From the NCBI GenBank assembly GCA_035526335.1, contig DATLCN010000036.1, forward strand, positions 179,004 to 243,003: a stretch of 64,000 nt of DNA, written 5' to 3'. Shown here piece by piece: positions 45,135-52,466 of the stretch. This stretch comes from GCA-2861595 sp035526335. Lineage in GTDB: Bacteria; Actinomycetota; Acidimicrobiia; Acidimicrobiales; GCA-2861595. The notes under the pieces are model-generated. The model saw only the letters and a program-made list of their open reading frames with translations, made no database searches and had not been told where the DNA came from. The translations under genes were made by a program, and so were the position numbers. Positions within the stretch are counted from its first letter, which is position 1, and every line of letters starts with the position of its first letter.

Positions 45135-45674
45135 TTATCCCTTCACCTTCACCATTGCCGGCCGGAGGACACGGCCTTTCCAGCGGTAGCCGGCCCTGTG
45201 CACCTCCACCACCTCGGGCTCTCCCTCGCCGGCCTCGTGCTGGACGGCGTCGTGTTCATTGGGGTCGAAGGGCTGGCCCGCGGGGTCGATCCGCGAGAGC
45301 CCCGCCGCCTCGAGCACCTCGAGAAGCGACCGGTGGACCGGCATGAGATCCTCGGCGCCGTGACCCAGGGCCAGGTCGAAGTTGTCGAGCACGGGGAGGA
45401 GCTTGGTGACGAGCCCCTCGGTCGCTCGCTCCTCGTGCTCGGCCTGCTGCTTGATCATCCGCTTCCGATAGTTGGCGAAGTCCGCCTGAACGTGCTTCAG
45501 CCGGTTGAGGTAGTCGTCCCTTTCGGCGGCTACGGGGTCGACGTCGGCGAGCTCCTCGAGGTCGGCCTCCAGCGCCTCCTCGGCCTGCTCGACCAGCGCG
45601 TCGACCTCCTCGGTCGAGGCCGGATCCTCCTCGGATCCGGCCGCACTGGCGGACGGGGCGGGCCAGCGGTCCAC
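45135..45674 (-). CDS. grpE: GrpE nucleotide exchange factor
   Basis: A 179-residue GrpE that releases ADP from DnaK. It has an acidic N-terminal coiled coil (EEVDALVEQAEEALEADLEE), then RDDYLNRLKHVQADFANYRK and the beta-wing region with GQPFDPNEHDAVQHEAGEGE, EVHRAGYRWKGRVLRPAMV. The GTG start overlaps the dnaK stop in TAGTG, so the two are coupled. Confidence 0.95.
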   Translation of the reverse strand: MDRWPAPSASAAGSEEDPASTEEVDALVEQAEEALEADLEELADVDPVAAERDDYLNRLKHVQADFANYRKRMIKQQAEHEERATEGLVTKLLPVLDNFDLALGHGAEDLMPVHRSLLEVLEAAGLSRIDPAGQPFDPNEHDAVQHEAGEGEPEVVEVHRAGYRWKGRVLRPAMVKVKG

Positions 45675-47503
45675 TACGGCCCCTCGTCCACGATCTCGGC
45701 GTCGACGATCTCGTCATCGTGGGCGCCGGCCCGGCCACCACCGTCGGCCTTGTCGGCCTCGTTGTCACTGGCCTGCTGGTAGAGACGCATGGCGAAGGCC
45801 TGGCTGGCCATCGACAGTTCCTCGGTGGTGCGCCGGACGGCATCGAGATCGGTCCCGCCGAGAGCCGCCTTCAGCTCCTTGAGGGCCGCCTCCATCTTGT
45901 CCTTCTCCTCGCCCACCATACGGCTGCCCTGGTCCTTGATGAGCTTCTCCGTCTGGTACACGAGGGTGTCGGCGCTGTTGCGGATGTCGACCTCCTCCTT
46001 GCGGCGACGGTCCTCGTCGGCGTGGGCTTCGGCGTCCCGCACCATGCGCTGGATCTCATCCCGGTCGAGCGAGGACTGGCCGGTGATGGTCATCGACTGC
46101 TCCTTCATCGTGGCCCGGTCCTTGGCCGAGACGTGCACGATCCCGTTGGCGTCGATGTCGAAAGTGACCTCGATCTGGGGGACGCCCCGGGGCGCCGGCG
46201 GCAGGTCGACGAGCTGGAACTTGCCCAATGTCTTGTTGTAGTTGGCCATCTCCCGCTCACCCTGGAGAACGTGGATCTCCACCGACGGCTGCATGTCGTC
46301 GGCAGTGGTGAAGGTCTCGGAGCGCCGGGTTGGAATGGTGGTGTTGCGCTCGATGAGCTTGGTCATGATGCCACCCTTGGTCTCGATGCCGAGAGAGAGC
46401 GGGGTGACGTCGAGCAGTAGGACGTCCTTGACCTCACCTTTGAGCACGCCGGCCTGGACCGCAGCTCCCACGGCCACCACCTCGTCCGGGTTGACGCCCT
46501 TGTGGGCGTCCTTGCCGGTCATGGAGTGGACGAGGTCCTGAATGGCCGGCATCCGGGTGGAGCCGCCCACGAGGATGACGTGCTCGATGTCGCCCTTGGT
46601 GAAGCCGGCGTCCTTGATGGCCATCTCGAACGGGCCCTTGCATCGCTGCACCAGGTCGGCCGTGAGCTTCTGGAACTGGGCCCTGGTGAGCTTTAGGTCG
46701 AGGTGCTTGGGGCCCTCGCTGGTGGCGGTGATGAACGGCAGGTTGATCTGGGTCTCGGCCACCTGGGACAGCTCGATCTTGGCCTTCTCCGCCGCCTCCT
46801 TGAGGCGCTGCAGGGCCATGTTGTCCTTGCCCAGGTCGACGCCTTCGGTGTTCTTGAACTCCTTGACGAGCCACTCGATGACCCGCTGGTCCCAGTCGTC
46901 GCCGCCGAGCTGGGTGTCGCCGTGGGTCGCCTTGACCTCGAACACGCCCTCCCCGATCTCGAGGATGGACACGTCGAAGGTGCCGCCTCCGAGGTCGAAC
47001 ACGAGGATCGTCTGCTCCTCACCCTCCTTGTCGAGGCCGTACGCCAGGGCGGCGGCGGTGGGCTCGTTGATGATGCGCAGGACTTCGAGGCCGGCGATCT
47101 GACCCGCCTCCTTGGTGGCGGTGCGCTGGGCGTCGTCGAAGTACGCCGGAACGGTGATGACTGCCTGGGTGACGGCGTCGCCCAGATAGGCCTCGGCGTC
47201 CCGCTTGAGCTTCTGCAGGATACGGGCCGAGATCTCCTGAGGGGTGTAGCGCTTGGCGTCGATGTCGACGTTCCAGTTGGTACCCATGTGGCGCTTCACC
47301 GAGCGGATGGTGCGGTCGGGGTTGGTGATCGACTGGCGCTTGGCCACCTCCCCGACCAGAACCTCGCCGCCCTTGGAGAAGCCGACGACGGAGGGGGTGG
47401 TTCTGGCGCCCTCGGCGTTGGGGATGACGGTGGGTTCACCGGCCTCCAGCACGCTGACGACAGAGTTGGTGGTGCCGAGGTCGATGCCGACGGCCTTGGA
47501 CAT
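45674..47503 (-). CDS. dnaK: DnaK chaperone (Hsp70)
   Basis: A 609-residue Hsp70, first gene of dnaK-grpE-dnaJ-hspR. The ATG at 47503 follows a strong AGGAGGAAA site. It has the ATP-binding signatures AVGIDLGTTNSVVSVLEAGE, IFVFDLGGGTFDVSIL-like (here ILVFDLGGGTFDVSILEIGE) and VILVGGSTRMPAIQDLV. The linker is KDVLLLDVTPLSLGIETKGG, and the helical lid and a charged C-terminus follow, ending with EIVDAEIVDEGP. Upstream, the minus strand carries TTGACA and TATAGT 19 bases apart, with a HAIR-like repeat overlapping the -35 region. Confidence 0.97.
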   Translation of the reverse strand: MSKAVGIDLGTTNSVVSVLEAGEPTVIPNAEGARTTPSVVGFSKGGEVLVGEVAKRQSITNPDRTIRSVKRHMGTNWNVDIDAKRYTPQEISARILQKLKRDAEAYLGDAVTQAVITVPAYFDDAQRTATKEAGQIAGLEVLRIINEPTAAALAYGLDKEGEEQTILVFDLGGGTFDVSILEIGEGVFEVKATHGDTQLGGDDWDQRVIEWLVKEFKNTEGVDLGKDNMALQRLKEAAEKAKIELSQVAETQINLPFITATSEGPKHLDLKLTRAQFQKLTADLVQRCKGPFEMAIKDAGFTKGDIEHVILVGGSTRMPAIQDLVHSMTGKDAHKGVNPDEVVAVGAAVQAGVLKGEVKDVLLLDVTPLSLGIETKGGIMTKLIERNTTIPTRRSETFTTADDMQPSVEIHVLQGEREMANYNKTLGKFQLVDLPPAPRGVPQIEVTFDIDANGIVHVSAKDRATMKEQSMTITGQSSLDRDEIQRMVRDAEAHADEDRRRKEEVDIRNSADTLVYQTEKLIKDQGSRMVGEEKDKMEAALKELKAALGGTDLDAVRRTTEELSMASQAFAMRLYQQASDNEADKADGGGRAGAHDDEIVDAEIVDEGP

Positions 47504-47573
47504 TGTGGCTTTCCTCCTGGTTGGCGTTTTTGGGGGGTCTGCGCGATCTAGCTGACGTACCAACTATAGCAAA

Positions 47574-47594
47574 GTTGAGCGTTGTGTTGTCAAC
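47574..47594 (-). promoter_or_regulatory. HAIR-like operator at the dnaK promoter
   Basis: GTTGA-N11-TCAAC is a perfect 5-base inverted repeat with the HAIR spacer length. On the minus strand it overlaps TTGACA; TATAGT follows 19 bases later, so a bound repressor would block the promoter. It also overlaps the last codons of the M14 carboxypeptidase gene, which ends at 47590. hspR is in the operon it controls. Confidence 0.68.
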
Positions 47595-49305
47595 CTTCTT
47601 CCGCCGCCAGCTCCACTTCGACTCGGACCACTCCGGCCCGCTGATGACGTATCTCGACGGTGACCACGGCCCCTGCCGTTGCGGCCACCACCCACTCGGC
47701 TTTGGCCCGGTCCCCCGTCGGGTCGGAGGCCAGGATCGATGATCGCTTGAGGGCCCGTCCGCTCAACTGGCCCATGTTCAAACGAGAGGTGCCGGAGGCC
47801 AGGGTGGCGCCGTCGGGCAGGCTTATCTCAGCCTCCAGCGGACGGACGACCTTGCGCTCCTGGGCGCGCTCGGTGACGTTGGTGGACATCCAGCCCGTGT
47901 TGTCGACCACCACCCGGACCCGCCACGTGCTCGTTTCCGATCCTGCGCCGGGCGGGCCGATCAGGCTCGCCGACGCCTCCCGCAGCTCCAGTCGAGGCGA
48001 GAGCAGAAGGTGCCGCACGGCGAACTCGGAATGGGGGGCGACCTCGGCCTCAATGAGCGCCGAAGGCGGGTTGGACCACACCCGGAAGAAATGCCATCCA
48101 CCCAGTTCGACAGGACCCAGCTGGGGGTGCTCGAAGGGGTACCAGTCGACGTAGCCCACGTTGCGCCCGACGGTCTCGTCGCTCCACCGGAGCAGGGCGA
48201 GATCGTCCTCCAGCGGATGGTCGTCGTACCATTCGATGAATTTGTGGTCGACAATTCCGGCGGCGGTGATGGGACTCCAGAACTCGGTCGTCCAGCCGTA
48301 GACCCCGAGATGGTCGTAGGCCCAGTCGTCCGACGCCCCGGTGATCACCTCCTTCGGCTCGTACCGGAAGCCGTGGTACACCGACACGACCCTGTAGCCG
48401 GTGATGGCGGTCGCCTGCTTGCCGATCTCGACGTAGGTGCGCAGGTCGCTCGTGGGGAGCTGGTCGTCGTCGCGGTCCGAGTAGGGCCTCAGGTGCACGC
48501 CCCCGTAGGTGTGGTAGGCGATGTAGGCGCACAGGTTCGGCCGGGCGGCGACGGCCTTGAGAAGAGCGGCGATCTCGGGTTCTGACCCCGGGTAGGGGCC
48601 CGCCCCGGCCTGCTCGCCCTCGGTGCGCCATCCGGCGGGGAACTGGCGGTTCAGGTCCAGGCCCTCCACCCTCGGTGCGAGGGGAACCAGGACCCCGTCG
48701 TAGTTGCGGATCGTGCCCTCCGGCAAGAGGCGCCAGAAGGGTCCGGAGCCGGCTTCATGCGGCTCCCGGGGCACCAGGAGGCGGGGGTCGTCGCTGCTCA
48801 CCTTCCACGGCCCGTTCGGGTCCGGGACCCTCATGGTGAGGATCCGCCCGTCGTCGTCGACGTCCTCCTCCACCAGGCCGTCCTGGAGCTCAGGGAAGGG
48901 CCATGCCCGGGTGCTGGACCGCACGAAGCGGGGTCGGTCGGCCAGGGCCAGCTCCACACCGTCGGGGTTCAGGCGGGGGACGACGTAGAAGCAGCGGGTG
49001 TCGAGGGCACAGGTGACATCTGCGTCATCGCCGTACCCAGTCACCAGACGGTGCAGCAGATGGAGGGCGGCAGTGGAGGCCGTCACCTCCGTGGCGTGGA
49101 TGTTGGCCTCCACGAACAGCGCCGGCTTTTCGTGGTGGGGCCCGGTGGCCGTATTGGTCACCGTGGCCAGCCAGATATCACGCCCCTCGTGGCTCTTGCC
49201 GATGCTCTCCACGGCCATCAGGTGCGGACAGGACGCCGCCAGCCCGCGAACTGCTTCAGTCAGTTCCTGGTACCGGTAGAGGTGGTCGAAGCGGAGGTCC
49301 TGCAC
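47590..49305 (-). CDS. M14 zinc carboxypeptidase
   Basis: A 571-residue M14-family carboxypeptidase-like protein. The fold starts with YRYQELTEAVRGLAA and GKSHEGRDIWLATVTN. The zinc site is NIHATEVTAS (His and Glu) with the third ligand in CAYIAYHTYGGVHLRPY. NPDGVELAL and EGLDLNRQFPAGW are also conserved. The catalytic Glu is probably in GWTTEFWSP. A C-terminal beta domain of about 130 residues follows. No signal peptide is visible, so action on imported or intracellular peptides is likely. It is divergent from gpmA, and its 3' end overlaps the dnaK operator. Confidence 0.88.
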   Translation of the reverse strand: MQDLRFDHLYRYQELTEAVRGLAASCPHLMAVESIGKSHEGRDIWLATVTNTATGPHHEKPALFVEANIHATEVTASTAALHLLHRLVTGYGDDADVTCALDTRCFYVVPRLNPDGVELALADRPRFVRSSTRAWPFPELQDGLVEEDVDDDGRILTMRVPDPNGPWKVSSDDPRLLVPREPHEAGSGPFWRLLPEGTIRNYDGVLVPLAPRVEGLDLNRQFPAGWRTEGEQAGAGPYPGSEPEIAALLKAVAARPNLCAYIAYHTYGGVHLRPYSDRDDDQLPTSDLRTYVEIGKQATAITGYRVVSVYHGFRYEPKEVITGASDDWAYDHLGVYGWTTEFWSPITAAGIVDHKFIEWYDDHPLEDDLALLRWSDETVGRNVGYVDWYPFEHPQLGPVELGGWHFFRVWSNPPSALIEAEVAPHSEFAVRHLLLSPRLELREASASLIGPPGAGSETSTWRVRVVVDNTGWMSTNVTERAQERKVVRPLEAEISLPDGATLASGTSRLNMGQLSGRALKRSSILASDPTGDRAKAEWVVAATAGAVVTVEIRHQRAGVVRVEVELAAEEG

Positions 49306-49329
49306 CAGGGCACATTACGGTTCGGGGCC

Positions 49330-50070
49330 GTGACGACCCTGGTGCTCCTCCGGCACGGCCAGAGCACGTGGAACGAGCTGAACCTGTTCACCGGCTGGTA
49401 CGACTGCGACCTGACGGAGCGGGGAGAGGCGGAGTCGCGTGACGCCGGCAAACTGCTGGTGGCTGCCGATGCTCCGGTGGACGTCGTCCACACCTCGATG
49501 CAGAAGCGGGCCATCCGCACCGCCAACCTAGCCCTCGAGGTGATGGACCGCGTGTGGGTCCCGGTGCGCCGGCACTGGCGCCTGAACGAGCGCCACTACG
49601 GCGCTCTGCAGGGCCTCAACAAGAAGGAGACCACCGAGAAGTTCGGGGTGGAGGCGGTGCAAGCCTGGCGACGCAGCTACGACATACCGCCGCCGCCGGT
49701 GGCCGAGGACGACCATCACCACCCGCGCAACGACCCCATGTACCGGGACCTGGCGCCGGAGGTGCTGCCATCGACCGAATGCCTGAAGGACGTCGGCCGG
49801 CGGGTGCTCCCGTACTGGTACGACGGAATCGTTCCCGACCTGAGACTTGGAAGGGGGGTCCTGGTCTCGGCCCACGGCAACAGCCTCAGGGCGCTGGTGA
49901 AGCATCTGAAAAACATCCCCGACAAGGAGATCGCAGAGCTCGAGATCCCGACCGGTGTGCCGTGGGTTTTCGACCTGGATGACCAGATGCGTCCGGCTTC
50001 CGACCGGCTGTTGGGAGACGCCGAGGAGATCCGCCGCCGGGCGGAGGAAACGGCCCGCCAGGCCACCTGA
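49330..50070 (+). CDS. gpmA: 2,3-bisphosphoglycerate-dependent phosphoglycerate mutase
   Basis: A 246-residue glycolytic enzyme interconverting 3- and 2-phosphoglycerate. It begins TTLVLLRHGQSTWNELNLFT (phosphorylated His in RHGQ), continues GWYDCDLTERGEAESRDAGK, LNERHYGALQGLNKKETTEK and RRSYDIPPPP, and has the second His in VLVSAHGNSLRALVKHL with the late EIPTGVPWVFDLD. The GTG at 49330 gives the exact family start. It is divergent from the M14 gene by 24 bases and ends before a strong hairpin. Confidence 0.96.
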   Translation: MTTLVLLRHGQSTWNELNLFTGWYDCDLTERGEAESRDAGKLLVAADAPVDVVHTSMQKRAIRTANLALEVMDRVWVPVRRHWRLNERHYGALQGLNKKETTEKFGVEAVQAWRRSYDIPPPPVAEDDHHHPRNDPMYRDLAPEVLPSTECLKDVGRRVLPYWYDGIVPDLRLGRGVLVSAHGNSLRALVKHLKNIPDKEIAELEIPTGVPWVFDLDDQMRPASDRLLGDAEEIRRRAEETARQAT

Positions 50071-50092
50071 CCTCAAGAGACCTTCCAATCAC

Positions 50093-50124
50093 AAGGAGCC
50101 GGCCGCAGGTGCGGCCGGCTCCTT
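50093..50124. terminator. Bidirectional terminator between gpmA and amt
   Basis: AAGGAGCCGGCCGCA pairs perfectly with TGCGGCCGGCTCCTT, a 15-bp stem with almost no loop (about 13 bp with a usable tetraloop or larger). It stands between the convergent gpmA and amt genes and has A-rich and T-rich flanks, so it can serve both directions. Confidence 0.85.
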
Positions 50125-50152
50125 GCTTTCCCGGGGGACGGGACCTGTGCGG

Positions 50153-51739
50153 CTAGACCTTTATCTCGCTCGACTTGACCTTGTCGGGCCGGCTGCGCCC
50201 GTCGGCCCTCGGCGTCTTGGGCCGCTTGTCGTCGCCGGCGAAGGGCACGAGGGCCTCAATGTCGGCCTTGCCGAACTCGGGGTAGGCCAGCATGCCCATC
50301 TCCGGCTCGTCCAGCCCCTGCAGCTCGTCCTCGCGCTTGGACCGGATGCTCTTCGCCTGCATCTTGAAGAAGACGTAGGCCACGGTGCCCATGACGAAGA
50401 TGATGACGGCGGCGCCGATGGCCTGCGCGGCCAGCTGGCGGATTCCGAGCTCGAAGTCGTACAAGATCCCGGTGATGCCCTTGTCGGCTGTCATGGCGGA
50501 ATCGGTGCCGTTCCAGGCGGCACCGTAGACACCGTCAGAGAAGATGCCCACGCACAGGACCCCGAAGATCCCATTGACACCGTGCACGGAGATGGCCCCG
50601 ACCGGGTCGTCGATCTTTGCCTTGCGCTCGAAGTACAGGATGGACTCGATGACCAGGACGCCGGCAATGGCGCCGATGAGCGCCGCCGCCCAAGGCTGCA
50701 CGAAGGCGCAGGGAGCGGTGATTGCGACGAGACCCGCCAGCATGCCGTTGGCCATCATCCCGGGGTCGGGCTTGCCCAGCCGGCGCATGGCCCAGAACAT
50801 GGCGACGGTGGCGCCGAATGCTGCGGCGATGGCCGTGTTCGCGGCCACAACGGCGAAGCGCAGGTCGGTGGCCGCAAAGGTCGACGCGGCATTGAACCCG
50901 AACCAGCCGAACAGCAGGATGAAGGTCCCGAGCATGGCCATGGGCACGTGGTGGGCCGGGAGGACCCTGGGGTTTCCGTTGCGGTCGAACTTGCCGATGC
51001 GTGGCCCGAGCACCAGCGCGCCGGCCAGAGCGGCGGCGCCGCCCATGGCGTGGACGACGCCGGAGCCGGCGAAGTCGACGTAGCCGAAGCCGAGGTCGAG
51101 GCTGTTCCCGAGCTTGGCCAGCCAACCGCCCCCCCATGTCCAGGCTCCGAACAGCGGGTAGTAGATGGCTCCGCAGAACAGGCCCCATTTGACGAAGCTG
51201 TTCCACCGCCAGCGCTCGGCCATCGACCCGGTGGGGATGGTGGCCGTGGTGTCCATGAAGGCCGCCATGTAGAGGAAGAAGGCCAGGACCGACACGTCGT
51301 AGGCCTTGCCCCCCATGGCGAAGCCGCCCTTCCACAGGAAGACCCAGTTGCCGGAGCCGATCAATTCCTTGCCGACCGGACTGCCCATACCGAAGGCGCC
51401 ATAGCTGAAGCCGCCGAACATGAAGGCCCACCCGACGAGGAAGAAGGCCACGAAGCCGAGGCCGAAGATGGCGAAATTGGTGGATACCACGTGAGCGGCA
51501 TGCTTGGCGCGACAGAACCCGGTCTCGACGAGAGCGAAGCCGGCCTGCATGAAAATAACCAGCACAGCGCCGACGACCACCCACAAGATGTTCAGCCCGA
51601 TGCCGACGGCGTCAGGCTTCGCGGGCACGGGGAAGTTGCTACCTGTCGAGTCGGCCCAAGCCGTACCGCTAATGGCCAACAGCGCCAGCCCGGTCATGGC
51701 CACTGAGGCCAAACCAATGCGCACTTTCCGTGTCGCCAC
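50153..51739 (-). CDS. amt: Ammonium transporter
   Basis: A 528-residue Amt/MEP/Rh channel. The GTG at 51739 follows AGGAGG. A signal peptide (to about residue 30, ISGTAWADS) precedes the membrane domain. Motifs are MQAGFALVETGFCRAKHAAH, DFAGSGVVHAMGGAAALAGA with the first pore His, FGWFGFNAAST, and ISVHGVNGIFGVLCVGIFS with the second. The cytoplasmic tail is long (about 80 residues) and charged. In this family the channel is opened and closed by a PII protein; no glnK is adjacent. A complete GlnR box lies 54 bases upstream, so nitrogen-limited induction is expected. Confidence 0.95.
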   Translation of the reverse strand: MATRKVRIGLASVAMTGLALLAISGTAWADSTGSNFPVPAKPDAVGIGLNILWVVVGAVLVIFMQAGFALVETGFCRAKHAAHVVSTNFAIFGLGFVAFFLVGWAFMFGGFSYGAFGMGSPVGKELIGSGNWVFLWKGGFAMGGKAYDVSVLAFFLYMAAFMDTTATIPTGSMAERWRWNSFVKWGLFCGAIYYPLFGAWTWGGGWLAKLGNSLDLGFGYVDFAGSGVVHAMGGAAALAGALVLGPRIGKFDRNGNPRVLPAHHVPMAMLGTFILLFGWFGFNAASTFAATDLRFAVVAANTAIAAAFGATVAMFWAMRRLGKPDPGMMANGMLAGLVAITAPCAFVQPWAAALIGAIAGVLVIESILYFERKAKIDDPVGAISVHGVNGIFGVLCVGIFSDGVYGAAWNGTDSAMTADKGITGILYDFELGIRQLAAQAIGAAVIIFVMGTVAYVFFKMQAKSIRSKREDELQGLDEPEMGMLAYPEFGKADIEALVPFAGDDKRPKTPRADGRSRPDKVKSSEIKV

Positions 51740-51792
51740 GTGTCCTCCTTGGGAGTTCGCCCGTCCTTTGCAGAGGACCGTACGGCGCGGCT

Positions 51793-51830
51793 GTTTCCCA
51801 AATGTGACTCGATTGTTTCGATCGTGTGGC
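51793..51830 (-). promoter_or_regulatory. GlnR box with four half-sites upstream of amt
   Basis: Read on the minus strand: GCCAC-n6-GAAAC-n6-GTCAC-n6-GAAAC. The actinobacterial GlnR consensus is gTnAC-n6-GaAAC repeated with a 6-base gap; three of the four half-sites match fully and the first differs at one base. The array ends 54 bases before the amt start. Such sites activate amt, glnA and nir genes under nitrogen limitation in Streptomyces and Mycobacterium. Confidence 0.82.
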
Positions 51831-51941
51831 AGCTTCGTGCGCGAGGCCCCGGCGGTCTGCAAGGATGGGTACGCCACTTCGGTGGGGTGTGCCGGGAAGC
51901 CTGGTCGGCGTCGGTTCTTGTCGCGACCAAGGAGCGGAGCC

Positions 51942-52460
51942 ATCGCCTCACCCACGCCAGATGATCATCCGACTGAGCCCCCCGACGGCACGCCCGGGGG
52001 CTCATTCCCGGGCCGGCGCCTCCCTCGGCCGGTCCGGGACTTTCTCGACACGGAGGCTGCCGGCGGGATCGTCCTGCTCGTCGCTGCTCTGGTCGCGTTC
52101 GCCTGGGCCAACTCCCCTTGGAGCGCGTCCTACCGCGCTTTTTGGAGCACCGAGCTGTCGATGGGGCTCGGGCGGCTCACCCTGACCAATGATCTCCAGC
52201 ACTGGGTGAACGACGGCTTGATAGCCATCTTCTTCTTCGTCGTCGGCCTCGAGATCAAGCGTGAGCTGGTTCACGGAGAGCTTCGTGAGCCTCGTTCGGT
52301 GGCCATGCCGGTCCTCGCCGCGCTGGGCGGGATGGTGGTTCCTGCCCTGATTTTCGCAGGAAGCGGCGAAGGCCGGCGTACTGGGCGCGTCGGTGGTGGC
52401 GGCCATCGTCGGTGCGGCCCCTCCTGGCACGGTCCACCCGCCGCGTCCGCATCTAGGCGG
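51942..52460 (+). pseudogene. nhaA Na+/H+ antiporter remnant with large internal deletion
   Basis: The frame begins with the NhaA N-terminus: RDFLDTEAAGGIVLLVAALV, AFAWANSPWSASY, WVNDGLIAIFFFVVGLEIKR and ELVHGELREPRSVAMPVLAA, up to VVPALIFA. The protein should then continue through the pH-sensing and Asp-Asp ion-binding helices (LTLAIVDDIGAI in relatives). Instead the DNA jumps, in a different frame, to the last helix of NhaA, EAAKAGVLGASVVAAIVGA at about 52360. Roughly 200 residues, including the catalytic aspartates, are lost. No normal start codon is evident, and AAGGAG precedes an ATC at 51942. It cannot be functional. It lies between amt and an unrelated CPA2-type antiporter. Confidence 0.82.
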
Positions 52461-52466
52461 GCGACG

